Assembly (NCBI GenBank): GCA_021799635.1
Contig: JAJZAB010000002.1
Location: 46,393 to 110,392 of the forward strand
From: Microcaldota archaeon
GTDB taxonomy: Archaea; Micrarchaeota; Micrarchaeia; Micrarchaeales; Micrarchaeaceae
DNA length: 64,000 nucleotides
Direction: 5' to 3'
Below, piece after piece: positions 41,617 to 49,471 of this stretch. A program made the translations under genes and the position numbers. The stretch's first letter is position 1. Each line of letters opens with the position of its first letter. Under the pieces are notes generated by a model. The model did no database searches and was not told the DNA's origin. It was given only the letters and a program-made list of their open reading frames with translations.

Positions 41617-42682
41617 CGAAGTTGTTGCAAAGGAGACGCAGGACAGGAAGGTGCAGCACATAAACATAATACTCAACGAAAATACCCAGTACAAAAAAAC
41701 CAACATGATGGAGCTGGTGGAGATAGAACCAAACGGCGGGGAGATAGACCCCAAAGAGGTTGACACTGGAATGCGCTTCATGGGCAGGGACATATCTGCG
41801 CCTGTATTCATATCCGGCATGACCGGCGGCCACCCGATATCCTTCCAAATAAATAGGGACATAGCTGAAGCGGCGTCGCGGCTGAAGATACCAATGGGAG
41901 TGGGGAGCCAGAGGGCTATGCTTGAAAAGAAGGAGCTGGCCTACACCTACGACGTTAAAAAGTTCGTCGATGACCTGATACTGATAGGAAACATGGGCGC
42001 CAGCAGGCTGGGGCGCTACAGCCATGAAAAGATACAGGAGATGCTGGACATCATAAAAGCGGATGCGTTTGCCATACACACAAACCCAGGGCAGGAAAGC
42101 GTGCAGCCCGAAGGCGACCTTGATTTCAGGGGCGTATACGACAGGATAGTTGACGTTGCAAAGGCGATAAGGCAGCCTGTCGTTGTCAAGGAGGTCGGGA
42201 ACGGGATATCGAAGGAGGTAGCGGCGTCACTCAGGGGGAAGGTGCACGCAATAGACGTTCAGGGTGCAGGAGGCACCACCTGGATAGGCGTTGAGACGTA
42301 CAGGAGCAAGGGATCGCACGGGATGGCGTTCTGGGAATGGGGCATACCCACTGCGCTCTCGCTGCTCGAATCCAAAAGCGCGTTTGACGGGCCTGTTTGG
42401 GCCAGCGGTGGCATAAGGGATCCAATAGACATAGTGAAAGGAATAGCTATGGGGGCCGAGGTCTGCGGGATGGCCAAGCCGGTTATAGTGAGCGAGAGAG
42501 AGGGCGGATCGGAAGGGGTCTTCTCCTTCATGTCAGACATGATAGAAGGGGTTAGAAGGGAGATGGGTGCGCTGGGGTTCAGCACCATAGATGAGCTAAG
42601 GAATTCGAAGGTATCATTCATCAATCCGCTCAAAAGCATACTTGAGGAGAGGGGAATCAAAAAGCCAGGCCCCGTGGCATAG
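41609..42682 (+). CDS. fni: Type II isopentenyl-diphosphate delta-isomerase
   Basis: 357 residues from ATG 41609 (GTG 41600 is an alternative). RKVQHINIILNEN at the N-terminus, ISGMTGGHPISFQINRDI, GVGSQRAMLEK, HTNPGQESVQPEGDLDFRG and VVKEVGNGIS, then VQGAGGTTWIGVE: every FMN- and substrate-binding motif is present. It isomerises IPP and DMAPP with reduced FMN, feeding archaeal ether-lipid isoprenoids from the mevalonate pathway. The start overlaps the shortened IDI-2-like gene, suggesting one operon. Confidence 0.95.
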   Translation: MPDEVVAKETQDRKVQHINIILNENTQYKKTNMMELVEIEPNGGEIDPKEVDTGMRFMGRDISAPVFISGMTGGHPISFQINRDIAEAASRLKIPMGVGSQRAMLEKKELAYTYDVKKFVDDLILIGNMGASRLGRYSHEKIQEMLDIIKADAFAIHTNPGQESVQPEGDLDFRGVYDRIVDVAKAIRQPVVVKEVGNGISKEVAASLRGKVHAIDVQGAGGTTWIGVETYRSKGSHGMAFWEWGIPTALSLLESKSAFDGPVWASGGIRDPIDIVKGIAMGAEVCGMAKPVIVSEREGGSEGVFSFMSDMIEGVRREMGALGFSTIDELRNSKVSFINPLKSILEERGIKKPGPVA

Positions 42683-42887
42683 CCTTCTGCATTTCTTCCT
42701 ATACAAACTTTAATTTCCCTACAAGCTTCCGCAGCTCTATTCTGAGGACAAAGATATCAACACGTGCAGGTACCATCATGTATGCTTGGTTAAGCAAGGG
42801 ACTACGTGATGCAGACTTCGTGCATATATATACGTTGAAATATGCTCATATCTATTTATATGGCTACATAAAGCCAAATATACTAAT

Positions 42888-42945
42888 TTGTGGACATTAT
42901 GTCCACAAGACTTAAATATCTTAATATTGTAGACATATATATGTC
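42888..42945 (+). promoter_or_regulatory. Promoter with two palindromes upstream of the Fic gene
   Basis: TTGTGGACAT T ATGTCCACAA (42888-42908) has perfect 10-base arms around one base. CTTAAATAT (about 42911-42919) is the TATA candidate. GACATATATATGTC (42932-42945), a 14-base palindrome, covers the start codon at 42941. Both palindromes share GACAT...ATGTC half sites, so one regulator could bind both, either side of the transcription start. Confidence 0.6.
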
Positions 42946-43849
42946 ATTTATAGAGAAACAAAGGCACGGAAAACACAACTACTATTATCTAGTCAAGAAT
43001 GTCAGAATATCAGCCACAAAAGCCAAAAAGGTAAGGATATTCCTGGGCAGAGAAGTTCCGAAGCATCAAGAATTGCAAAAATACCTCATAGAAATAGAGA
43101 AAAAGGCCGTCTCTAAATATAGTGGCAAATGGTTATCCAAAGAATTAGTAGAGCGGCTAGAGGACTTAAGGGCGTCTGCGGTGGTATTTCATAAGGCGCC
43201 TGGAGATGTTTTGCCAAAAGACTTTTTAGTGCGCTACACCTACAACACCAATGCAATTGAAGGAAACAAATTGACGCTCAGGCAGACCGGGCTTATACTT
43301 GATGATAAAATAGCACCAGAAGGAGCAAGAACAAATGACGTGATTGAGGCTCTGAACTCTTCAGATGCATGGGAATTTGTAAAAAAATACAAAGGTAAAT
43401 TGGATAAGAAATTTGTATGTAAAATTCAATACGAGATAACTAAAAATACCACCTGTATAGTGCAGGGGGATTATAGGGACACTGATGTGATGATAATAGG
43501 ATCCGAACATATACCCCCAAGACCTTCAGAAGTCCCTACTCTCATGCAAGAATTGTTCGAGGAGTACAAAGAATTGAAAAAAAGCTTGCATCCAATAGAA
43601 CTAGCCACGCTAATACACAATAAGTTGGTCAAAATACATCCATTTACCGATGGTAATGGAAGGACTTCAAGGCTTCTGATGAACTGGATTTTGCAAAGAA
43701 ACCGCTTCCCTGCAGTGATAATTGAAGTAGCAAACAAGGAGAGATATTACAGCTGCATTGAACATGCAGACAAAGGCGATCAGAAGTACTTTGCTGTATT
43801 CTTGGCCGAGCAGATGCTCGAACAGTACACTACCGCCTTGACAACTTGA
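42941..43849 (+). CDS. Fic-domain protein (probable AMP transferase)
   Basis: 302 residues from ATG 42941; an upstream start at 42890 would overlap the operator palindromes and precede the predicted transcription start. The Fic motif is complete: VKIHPFTDGNGRTSRLL. The inhibitory helix motif (S/T)xxxE(G/N) appears N-terminally as YNTNAIEGNKLTLRQ, so it is of the class with an N-terminal self-inhibitory Glu. Residues 1-90 form a separate region with YYYLVKNVRISATKAKKVR. Fic enzymes usually transfer AMP to Ser, Thr or Tyr of a target. Targets and partner antitoxin are not evident. Confidence 0.88.
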   Translation: MSFIEKQRHGKHNYYYLVKNVRISATKAKKVRIFLGREVPKHQELQKYLIEIEKKAVSKYSGKWLSKELVERLEDLRASAVVFHKAPGDVLPKDFLVRYTYNTNAIEGNKLTLRQTGLILDDKIAPEGARTNDVIEALNSSDAWEFVKKYKGKLDKKFVCKIQYEITKNTTCIVQGDYRDTDVMIIGSEHIPPRPSEVPTLMQELFEEYKELKKSLHPIELATLIHNKLVKIHPFTDGNGRTSRLLMNWILQRNRFPAVIIEVANKERYYSCIEHADKGDQKYFAVFLAEQMLEQYTTALTT

Positions 43850-43948
43850 TTGGCGCCCAGCCCACCTCAAGCGGTGTGGACTTTATGTATATCTATATAT
43901 GGAGTTCCTCATCGCTCAGTCCTGATTTTTTCTTACTTCGACAAGGTG

Positions 43949-44080
43949 ATGTGCAAATTCGTCAACAATGAATTCTGGCGCAAGGGGCAGCGCGGGTTAA
44001 AGAACAGCTTCCTTGTTGTTGAATATTTTATGAGGCATGCAAACTTAGAATTGCCAGGTATTGATAAGAAGAGTTCTTAA
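43949..44080 (+). CDS. Possible 43-residue protein
   Basis: ATG 43949 directly after AAGGTG, about 50 bases downstream of a TATATCTATATATG box; ends 44080. The product (MCKFVNNEFWRKGQRGLKN then SFLVVEYFMRHANLELPG) is basic and partly hydrophobic. There is no homologue I recognise. It could be chance; it is listed because the 238-base gap has a clear promoter-like element and no other candidate. Confidence 0.25.
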   Translation: MCKFVNNEFWRKGQRGLKNSFLVVEYFMRHANLELPGIDKKSS

Positions 44081-44087
44081 GCAAGAC

Positions 44088-45608
44088 CTATGAATAGCCA
44101 TGCGCTTTAAGCGTGACATCTACTTTCTCAACCATATCGTCAAACTTTGAGGCCATAGCCTCAGCGCGCTGAATCATTGCATTGAATTCAGCTTTTTTGT
44201 CTATTTGTTTGAAGTCTAGCGGTTTTGTCGGTTTTGGTACGAATGCTGCAACAAATTTTTGTATAATAGTTTTTGGTTTTTCTAGGTCTCTGGCTTTTAT
44301 TGCTTCATTCAGTTCGGTTTCGAAAGAGGCAATGCGGCGTGCCGAGTCAGTTCTTATTGCATTTAGAGTCTCGCTAATTTGTTTATTAAGAGCATCTTCT
44401 CCCAAAACATTTTTTAGTGGTTTGAATGCAAAAGGATTGGAAGTTATATCTCTTATGAACTTTACTAAGTCATCCTCTGTTTTTACCCCAGCTTGCAAAA
44501 TTGCAGTAGAAATTGCAATTTGTGGGTTTCTATACAAAAGATCCAAACGGAAATTGCCACTATTGGTTGCATCAAGTAGTCGTTCAAGTGCTACCGATGC
44601 GCCGTCATAATCAGTTCCCTTTTCTATAGCTCTTTTTGCAGATTCAGAATATTCTTTAATCGCAGCTGAATTCCTTTCTAAATCTGAAGCAACCTTAATA
44701 AGGAGCAAAGTGCCTACTGTGTCTGTGCTCTTTAAACCATACTTTTCAACCGCCAAGTATATTCCAACAAGATCTGCGAGGGCCTCTGAAAGCTGTGTCC
44801 TCTCAACGAATGGTTTTGGGCCAAGCAACCTTTCTACTACTGCATGTGTGAGTTCATGGCCTATAGTTGCTTCGTAACCTCCAGCCGTTGCAATCACTTT
44901 TCCTCCCACGTTCTTATAGCTAGCATTCTTTTGATGTTCGTAACTTGGAAGCAATACAGTATCATTGAACTCAACGGTATTGATTGGTGTTACGTATAAG
45001 GCCGAAATCACATACCCGGCATTTTTATTTTCAACTTTCTCTGTAAATGCATATTTAGGCTCTGGCAAGCTTTCGCCAAAAAGTTTCTTTGCTAGTCTGT
45101 TGGCAACTGCCCACTGGCCATGCGCTTTTTCTATAACATCGTTTCTATAAGCTACAATCCGCTCATCAGAAATTTTACCTACGGTTTCTTCAGACCCACC
45201 TCTTAAAGTAGTCCCATGCGGTGCTGCAGTTTCACCTTTTTCTGTTCTTAGCTCTCTCGATATAGAGGGTATAGCTGTTTTTGTAGCTAATTCTGCCTTC
45301 ATAACATTCGCCTTCTTTTTGTTTTTCTTAAAATGAACTTTATATGGTTTATAAATAAGCCCCAGTTTTCTTGCCCTCATAAAGCCTGTCTTGTTTAGTT
45401 CCTCAAAGAGGTCATCAAGTGTTTCTGTGCTTCCGTCTTTGAAAATTATATCTTTTTCACCTATATTAATAAATAGCTTACCTAGACCTAGATTTATTTT
45501 TGCTATAGAGCTGTCAGTATCTTTCAATTTCTGGAGCAGCTCAATATTGTCTCCAACCTGTTCCTTCAAGTCGTCAATATGAATAATACCACTCATCCAT
45601 TCGCCCAT
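44088..45608 (-). CDS. Putative zinc metallopeptidase (HExxH)
   Basis: 506 residues from ATG 45608, about 25 bases after a CTTTAAATATC box (leaderless). The zinc motif is GYEATIGHELTHAVVERLLG near residue 250, and the third ligand is probably the Glu in LSEALADLVGIYLA, 25-30 residues later, as in gluzincins. The N-terminal 150 residues and the helical C-terminal 200 residues are not recognised. No signal peptide is seen, so it acts in the cytoplasm or is released by lysis. Base composition is AT-rich like the island genes. A tRNA-like scrap lies upstream at about 45720. Confidence 0.65.
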   Translation of the reverse strand: MGEWMSGIIHIDDLKEQVGDNIELLQKLKDTDSSIAKINLGLGKLFINIGEKDIIFKDGSTETLDDLFEELNKTGFMRARKLGLIYKPYKVHFKKNKKKANVMKAELATKTAIPSISRELRTEKGETAAPHGTTLRGGSEETVGKISDERIVAYRNDVIEKAHGQWAVANRLAKKLFGESLPEPKYAFTEKVENKNAGYVISALYVTPINTVEFNDTVLLPSYEHQKNASYKNVGGKVIATAGGYEATIGHELTHAVVERLLGPKPFVERTQLSEALADLVGIYLAVEKYGLKSTDTVGTLLLIKVASDLERNSAAIKEYSESAKRAIEKGTDYDGASVALERLLDATNSGNFRLDLLYRNPQIAISTAILQAGVKTEDDLVKFIRDITSNPFAFKPLKNVLGEDALNKQISETLNAIRTDSARRIASFETELNEAIKARDLEKPKTIIQKFVAAFVPKPTKPLDFKQIDKKAEFNAMIQRAEAMASKFDDMVEKVDVTLKAHGYS

Positions 45609-45715
45609 GGTATATTAGCAGCATTTATGATATTTAAAGCTTTTTTCACTATTTATGTATTTCCAGACAGTATGACAGATGTGCGTGATTAATAATGTAA
45701 GTGCAGATCCTGCTG

Positions 45716-45750
45716 GTAAACGGCGGGATTCAAACCGCTGGCGACAAGCA
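45716..45750 (-). repeat. tRNA T-arm-like fragment
   Basis: The minus strand reads AGCGGTTTGAATCCCGCC, which matches the T-arm of tRNA-Ala next to it (GCGGGTTCGAATCCCGCC) at most positions, but no anticodon arm precedes it. It may be an attachment scar from a different tRNA. The gap 45609-46094 otherwise holds the metallopeptidase promoter, tRNA-Ala, and a CGGCAT...ATGCCG hairpin near 45955-45977. Confidence 0.35.
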
Positions 45751-45800
45751 AAAATCTTTATTTTGCCTTTACGATGACAAAATCTTCCGAAAAAATAGTA

Positions 45801-45872
45801 TGGACTTGGCGGGATTCGAACCCGCAACCCCCTGCATGCCATGCAGGTGCGCTACCGTTACGCTACAAGCCC
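45801..45872 (-). tRNA. tRNA-Ala (anticodon GGC)
   Basis: Minus strand: acceptor GGGCTTG pairs with CAAGTCC, including the G3:U70 wobble that identifies tRNA-Ala; discriminator A. Anticodon stem CCTGC/GCAGG with loop ATGGCAT gives GGC. T arm GCGGG TTCGAAT CCCGC. CCA not encoded. Confidence 0.95.
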
Positions 45873-46094
45873 AGCAGTAAATAATTATAAATAGTATTTT
45901 TATTGCTTGCCATTAATACACATTTGATTTTGTTCACCATGTTCCAAATCTGTACGGCATGCTTTGGTATGCCGCGGCAAGCTGCGCTTTAATATTCTAC
46001 TATAGCTTATATATACTTTTTATGTATATTTTGTAAAAGTCAGCGGCGTGCCAACAGCATTCACTCTTGGCGCAGCTCTATCTGGTTTGATAAA

Positions 46095-46682
46095 ATGGCT
46101 ACTAGGATTGGCAGCAAAAAAGGTTGGTATAGCGGTAAAAGTTCATACAAGATAGTAGAAAAGATAATAAAAGAGAGGGCCAACTCCCTGTTGGTGATAT
46201 CACCTTACATAACCACATACTATGCCCGCATGCTGCTATCAGCATCTAAAAGGAAGGAGGTCAGGGTGATTACATCAGATTCTCCAGTCACATCAGAGGC
46301 CATGAAGATGATGGCAAGAAAAAGCAGCGCTTCCGGTTACATAAAATCGGCTCTTTACTTAATTGTGCTGGATATAGTTTTGCTAGTTATAGGATTATAC
46401 TACTTTGCGCTGCTGTTCGCCCTGGCCTTCGCTATCTTCGTTGTGCTGGCAATAAGGAAGCGGGCAGCATCAAAGAGCACGAGGGTTTACGTAAAGGTCT
46501 CCAGGGGCACCTCAATACATGAAAAGCTATACATATCTGACAGCGTTGCTGTTGTAGGAAGCGCCAACCTTACGTATTTTGGGATGCACAGGAATGTTGA
46601 GCACCTGGAGATAGTGACCGACAAAGACAAAATCACGGAAATGCGCAGGCACTTTGATTCCCTGTGGAACAGCCTGAAATGA
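46095..46682 (+). CDS. Phospholipase D-like protein with an internal membrane hairpin
   Basis: 195 residues. The N-terminal half (IIKERANSLLVISPYITTYY, then KEVRVITSD) is the first strand-helix unit of a PLD domain. Two membrane helices (about 95-125: LYLIVLDIVLLVIGLYYFAL and ALAFAIFVVLAI) are inserted in the middle, and the HKD motif follows: SIHEKLYISDSVAVVGSANL. One HKD per chain implies a dimer, as in Nuc-type nucleases. The insertion would anchor the active site to the membrane. The substrate (phosphodiester in lipid or nucleic acid) is undetermined. Confidence 0.8.
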   Translation: MATRIGSKKGWYSGKSSYKIVEKIIKERANSLLVISPYITTYYARMLLSASKRKEVRVITSDSPVTSEAMKMMARKSSASGYIKSALYLIVLDIVLLVIGLYYFALLFALAFAIFVVLAIRKRAASKSTRVYVKVSRGTSIHEKLYISDSVAVVGSANLTYFGMHRNVEHLEIVTDKDKITEMRRHFDSLWNSLK

Positions 46683-46887
46683 ACATCATGGTGCCGGAAG
46701 CCGCATCACTATATAGACAGGAAGATGCGCCAGAAATACGTCAAAACACGATACTAAATATCCCCTTTTTAAACAGCAGCAAATTTTTTCTAAATCTGTG
46801 TTAGAAAGTTCTCCTAAAGATTTAAATATAAAGTCTGCGCTAATCTCTATGTAAGTGTAATAGGGGGTTGAAAAAAACGTGGGATAT

Positions 46888-47157
46888 ATGACTAGATCTA
46901 TGGGTGGAACCAGGAAACGCACAAGGGAGAGGATAAAAAAGATGGCAGAGGAAGCGTTGAGGGAAAGCAACATGGATAGGATCTTCAACGCGGCTGGGGC
47001 ATCAGAGATAGACGAGACCGCAGGCATGGCTCTAAAGTCATTGCTAGCCGCAAAGACAGCAGATTATACGATGCTCGCAGTCAAAGAAGCGAAAAAGAGA
47101 GGGATGAGACTAGGCGCGGCTGCGCTGGTAATAGCTACAGAAAGCAGGCTTGGGTAG
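46888..47157 (+). CDS. Hypothetical small basic protein
   Basis: 89 residues from ATG 46888 (GTG 46879 adds three). The N-terminus is strongly basic (RSMGGTRKRTRERIKKMAEE) and the rest is helical and Ala-rich (GMALKSLLAAKTADYTMLAV). A TTTAAATATAAAG box lies about 55 bases upstream. The composition could fit a nucleic-acid-binding protein. No family recognised. Confidence 0.5.
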   Translation: MTRSMGGTRKRTRERIKKMAEEALRESNMDRIFNAAGASEIDETAGMALKSLLAAKTADYTMLAVKEAKKRGMRLGAAALVIATESRLG

Positions 47158-47331
47158 GGTGTAGGACGTTTTGAGCCTGAAGAGACGGTGTCAATGACGC
47201 AGGCTCTCATTTTATAATTTATTACGCTCGGCGCTACACAACGCCATACAATACGTGCGAATGGCAGTTAGGCCTTTCTTGTACGGACATTAGCGCTCTA
47301 TTTATAAATTTTGCACAGCATAATTAGCTGT

Positions 47332-47405
47332 GCGATCGTAGTCTAGCCTGGTCAGGACTTTGCCCCTCCAAGGCAAAGACCCGGGTTCAAATCCCGGCGA
47401 TCGCA
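47332..47405 (+). tRNA. tRNA-Gly (anticodon TCC), unusual C33
   Basis: Acceptor GCGATCG/CGATCGC, discriminator A. The anticodon stem TTGCC/GGCAA encloses the seven-base loop CCTCCAA, so the anticodon is TCC and position 33 is C instead of the nearly universal T. T arm CCGGG TTCAAAT CCCGG. CCA not encoded. Confidence 0.9.
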
Positions 47406-47422
47406 TTTCATATTTACTAGAA

Positions 47423-47440
47423 AGGCGTGTGCAGTTCCCT
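47423..47440 (+). repeat. 18-base repeat downstream of tRNA-Gly
   Basis: AGGCGTGTGCAGTTCCCT matches 21633-21650 in 17 of 18 bases. A shorter CAGTTCCCTA also occurs just after tRNA-Thr (61848-61857). Its meaning is unknown; the positions after tRNA genes suggest a link with integration or with tRNA 3' processing. Confidence 0.4.
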
Positions 47441-47497
47441 TACATGAAAGCGTAAATACTTTTCTGCGGTATATCATCAAGCTATAATCGTGGTGCT

Positions 47498-48439
47498 ATG
47501 GCTACTACAAAAGATATGGATCATGGGCTAGGCAAGATGCTCAGATGCCAAAACGAGAGGACCGCTGACGAGTCATATCTTTCTATAGTAAAGGATATAC
47601 TTGATAATGGGGAGTGGAAGCAGAACAGGACCGGAATAAAGACATTGGCGGTAGCAGGTGCAACATTCGAACACGACATGAAGAACGGCTTCCCTCTGCT
47701 AACTACTAAAAGGATGGGATTCAACAGCATCGCAACAGAGCTTGAGTTTTTCATAAAGGGCTTAACCGATAAAAAATGGCTGCAGGATAGGAACTGCCAC
47801 ATATGGGATGAATGGGCCAACCCCCAAAAGGCCAAGTATGGCCATGACGAGGCTTCAAAAAAGCGCATGCTCGAGGAGCGCGATTTAGGTCCTGTATACG
47901 GCTTCCAGTGGAGGCATTTCGGCGCAGAATACAAAGGCCATGATCATGACTATAACGGGGAGGGGGTAGACCAGCTTGCCGATGTGGTTAAAACGCTGAA
48001 GGAAGACCGGAACAGCAGGAGGATGGTAATCTCCTCATGGAACCCGACCCAGGAGCACATGATGGCCCTTCCTCCTTGCCATTACGGCTTCCAGGTTACT
48101 GTAATAGGAAGCAGGCTTAACCTTATGTGGAACCAAAGGTCTGTAGATACAATGCTTGGGCTGCCATACAATATAGCAAGCTATGGCATCCTGCTCCACC
48201 TTTTGGCAAAGGAATCCGGCCTTGGCGAAGGGAAGCTCATCGGCTTCTTGGGGGATGTGCACATATATGAAAACCATATTAAGGGGGCGACCGAGCAGCT
48301 CTCGCGGGATCCAAGGAAATACGGCAGCCCGACCATAAGGACTGAGAACTTCACAAACATATCTGACTGGAAAGCTTTGGATACAATTGTTGAGGGTTAC
48401 AAAAACTATCCGAAGATAGAGTTTAAGATAGCGGTATGA
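47498..48439 (+). CDS. thyA: Thymidylate synthase (ThyA)
   Basis: 313 residues. NRTGIKTLAVAGATFEHDM and PLLTTKRMGFNSIATEL near the N-terminus, GPVYGFQWRHFGAEY, then the nucleophile Cys in MALPPCHYGFQVTVIG, and DVHIYENHIKGATEQL at the end. The classical folate-dependent enzyme that makes dTMP and dihydrofolate; the folA gene follows four bases later to recycle dihydrofolate. It has a short N-terminal extension. Classical ThyA with DHFR is less usual in archaea than ThyX, which may reflect transfer. Confidence 0.95.
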   Translation: MATTKDMDHGLGKMLRCQNERTADESYLSIVKDILDNGEWKQNRTGIKTLAVAGATFEHDMKNGFPLLTTKRMGFNSIATELEFFIKGLTDKKWLQDRNCHIWDEWANPQKAKYGHDEASKKRMLEERDLGPVYGFQWRHFGAEYKGHDHDYNGEGVDQLADVVKTLKEDRNSRRMVISSWNPTQEHMMALPPCHYGFQVTVIGSRLNLMWNQRSVDTMLGLPYNIASYGILLHLLAKESGLGEGKLIGFLGDVHIYENHIKGATEQLSRDPRKYGSPTIRTENFTNISDWKALDTIVEGYKNYPKIEFKIAV

Positions 48440-48443
48440 TAAG

Positions 48444-48920
48444 ATGCCCTTGCACACAATAGCAGCCATGTCGAAAGATAGGATTATAGGGAGCAACGGC
48501 ACAATGCCCTGGCACATACCGGAAGAGGCTAGGCTTTTTAGGGATATAACAATGGGCAATACAGTAATAATGGGCAGGAATACGTGGCTTTCATTGCCAG
48601 AAAGGTTCAGGCCGCTGCCTGACAGGGTTAATATAATAGTAAGCGCAACCATAGGCCGGCAGGAAGGGGCGATAGTCTGCACCTCAGTTGATGCCGCCAT
48701 AAAGGAAGCGGCATCGCACAGTGGCGAAGCCTTCTGCATAGGCGGCGCAAAACTGTTCGATGAGATGCTCCCATTGTCTGATGTGCTGCATATATCATGG
48801 ATAAAGGCTGATTATCAAGGTGATACCCGCTTCCCTGAGATCAATTTCAATGAGTGGAGGGTTGTGGAAAGCAAGGAGTATAAGGAATTCACCTACAAAA
48901 AGTACCTCAGGAGCAAATAA
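48444..48920 (+). CDS. folA: Dihydrofolate reductase
   Basis: 158 residues. HTIAAMSKDRIIGSNGTMPW with the Trp of the substrate loop, HIPEEARLFRDITMGNTVIM (acidic active-site residue in the first helix; PEEARLF), GRNTWLSLPERFRPLPDR and CIGGAKLFDEMLP for NADPH. It reduces dihydrofolate released by ThyA. It follows thyA with a four-base gap, clearly one operon, as in many bacteria. Confidence 0.95.
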   Translation: MPLHTIAAMSKDRIIGSNGTMPWHIPEEARLFRDITMGNTVIMGRNTWLSLPERFRPLPDRVNIIVSATIGRQEGAIVCTSVDAAIKEAASHSGEAFCIGGAKLFDEMLPLSDVLHISWIKADYQGDTRFPEINFNEWRVVESKEYKEFTYKKYLRSK

Positions 48921-49002
48921 AATAAAGAAATAAAGGAGAAAAAGCTGCTTTAATCACCAAAGCGGTTATCTCATCGCAAGGTCAAGTACCTCTGGTTTTG
49001 CA

Positions 49003-49364
49003 CTACTCTCCTGCTGCCTCTGCTGTTGCTGCAGGGGCCGGGCCTGTGAATGTCAGGCCAGGGGCTACGGTTACTGTCTGCGTGGGGAGCGAGGTTCCTG
49101 CTATAGTATTGATGTTAAGGTTCAGCCCATTTGTGCCTTGCGTCACGGTCATTGCCGAGCCTGCTGGCACATTCTGGAAGCCCTGCTCGCTGTCTGGTAG
49201 GTATTCCAGGCCTGTTCTACCGCTTGGTCTTGGGCTTTTATAGTGCCCAAGGGCACTCCTGAGACATTCCCAGAATAGGTGAATGTGTTGCCGTTAGGCG
49301 GATTCACGTTCACAGTGAATGCAGAGCCGTGGGGATCTGCGGAGCTGAGCTTTGCGGAGGTGGA
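49003..49364 (-). pseudogene. C-terminal remnant of a surface protein, frameshifted
   Basis: Within the 551-base gap 48921-49471 the minus strand encodes, in one frame, HGSAFTVNVNPPNGNTFTYS and GNVSGVPLGTIKAQDQAVEQ, and in another, NVPAGSAMTVTQGTNGLNLN and TQTVTVAPGLTFTGPAPA, ending at a stop at 49003-49005. A single frameshift in about 49170-49210 joins them into a beta-rich Thr/Asn/Gly C-terminus typical of archaeal surface proteins. A stop precedes the first frame at 49365, so the N-terminus is gone. Confidence 0.5.
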
Positions 49365-49407
49365 TCAATAACAAACTATAAGTTATCTCAGTTTGCAAAA
49401 GAATATG

Positions 49408-49438
49408 ATAGGACAACACCAAACTGTCCTATATATAG
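49408..49438 (+). promoter_or_regulatory. Promoter and inverted repeat of phosphotransferase C
   Basis: ATAGGACA (49408-49415) and TGTCCTAT (49425-49432) are perfect 8-base arms; the right arm overlaps the TATA-like CTATATATA (49430-49438). Transcription would begin near 49460, 12 bases before the ATG. A repressor bound here would block TBP. Confidence 0.5.
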
Positions 49439-49471
49439 CGATAACACAATAGAATAAGATATTGTGATCAG

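Noticed and set aside
42890..42940. Upstream start for the Fic protein
   Set aside because: It would fall inside the operator palindrome and before the predicted transcription start; ATG 42941 fits a leaderless mRNA.
43949..44080. Ribosomal protein S7-like fragment
   Set aside because: The short CKFVNNEFWRKG segment is only faintly similar and no other S7 features follow; it is kept only as an unassigned small frame.
48998..49243. Plus-strand 81-codon frame in the gap before phosphotransferase C
   Set aside because: Its product has odd composition, and the minus strand of the same DNA reads as a better, though frameshifted, surface-protein C-terminus.
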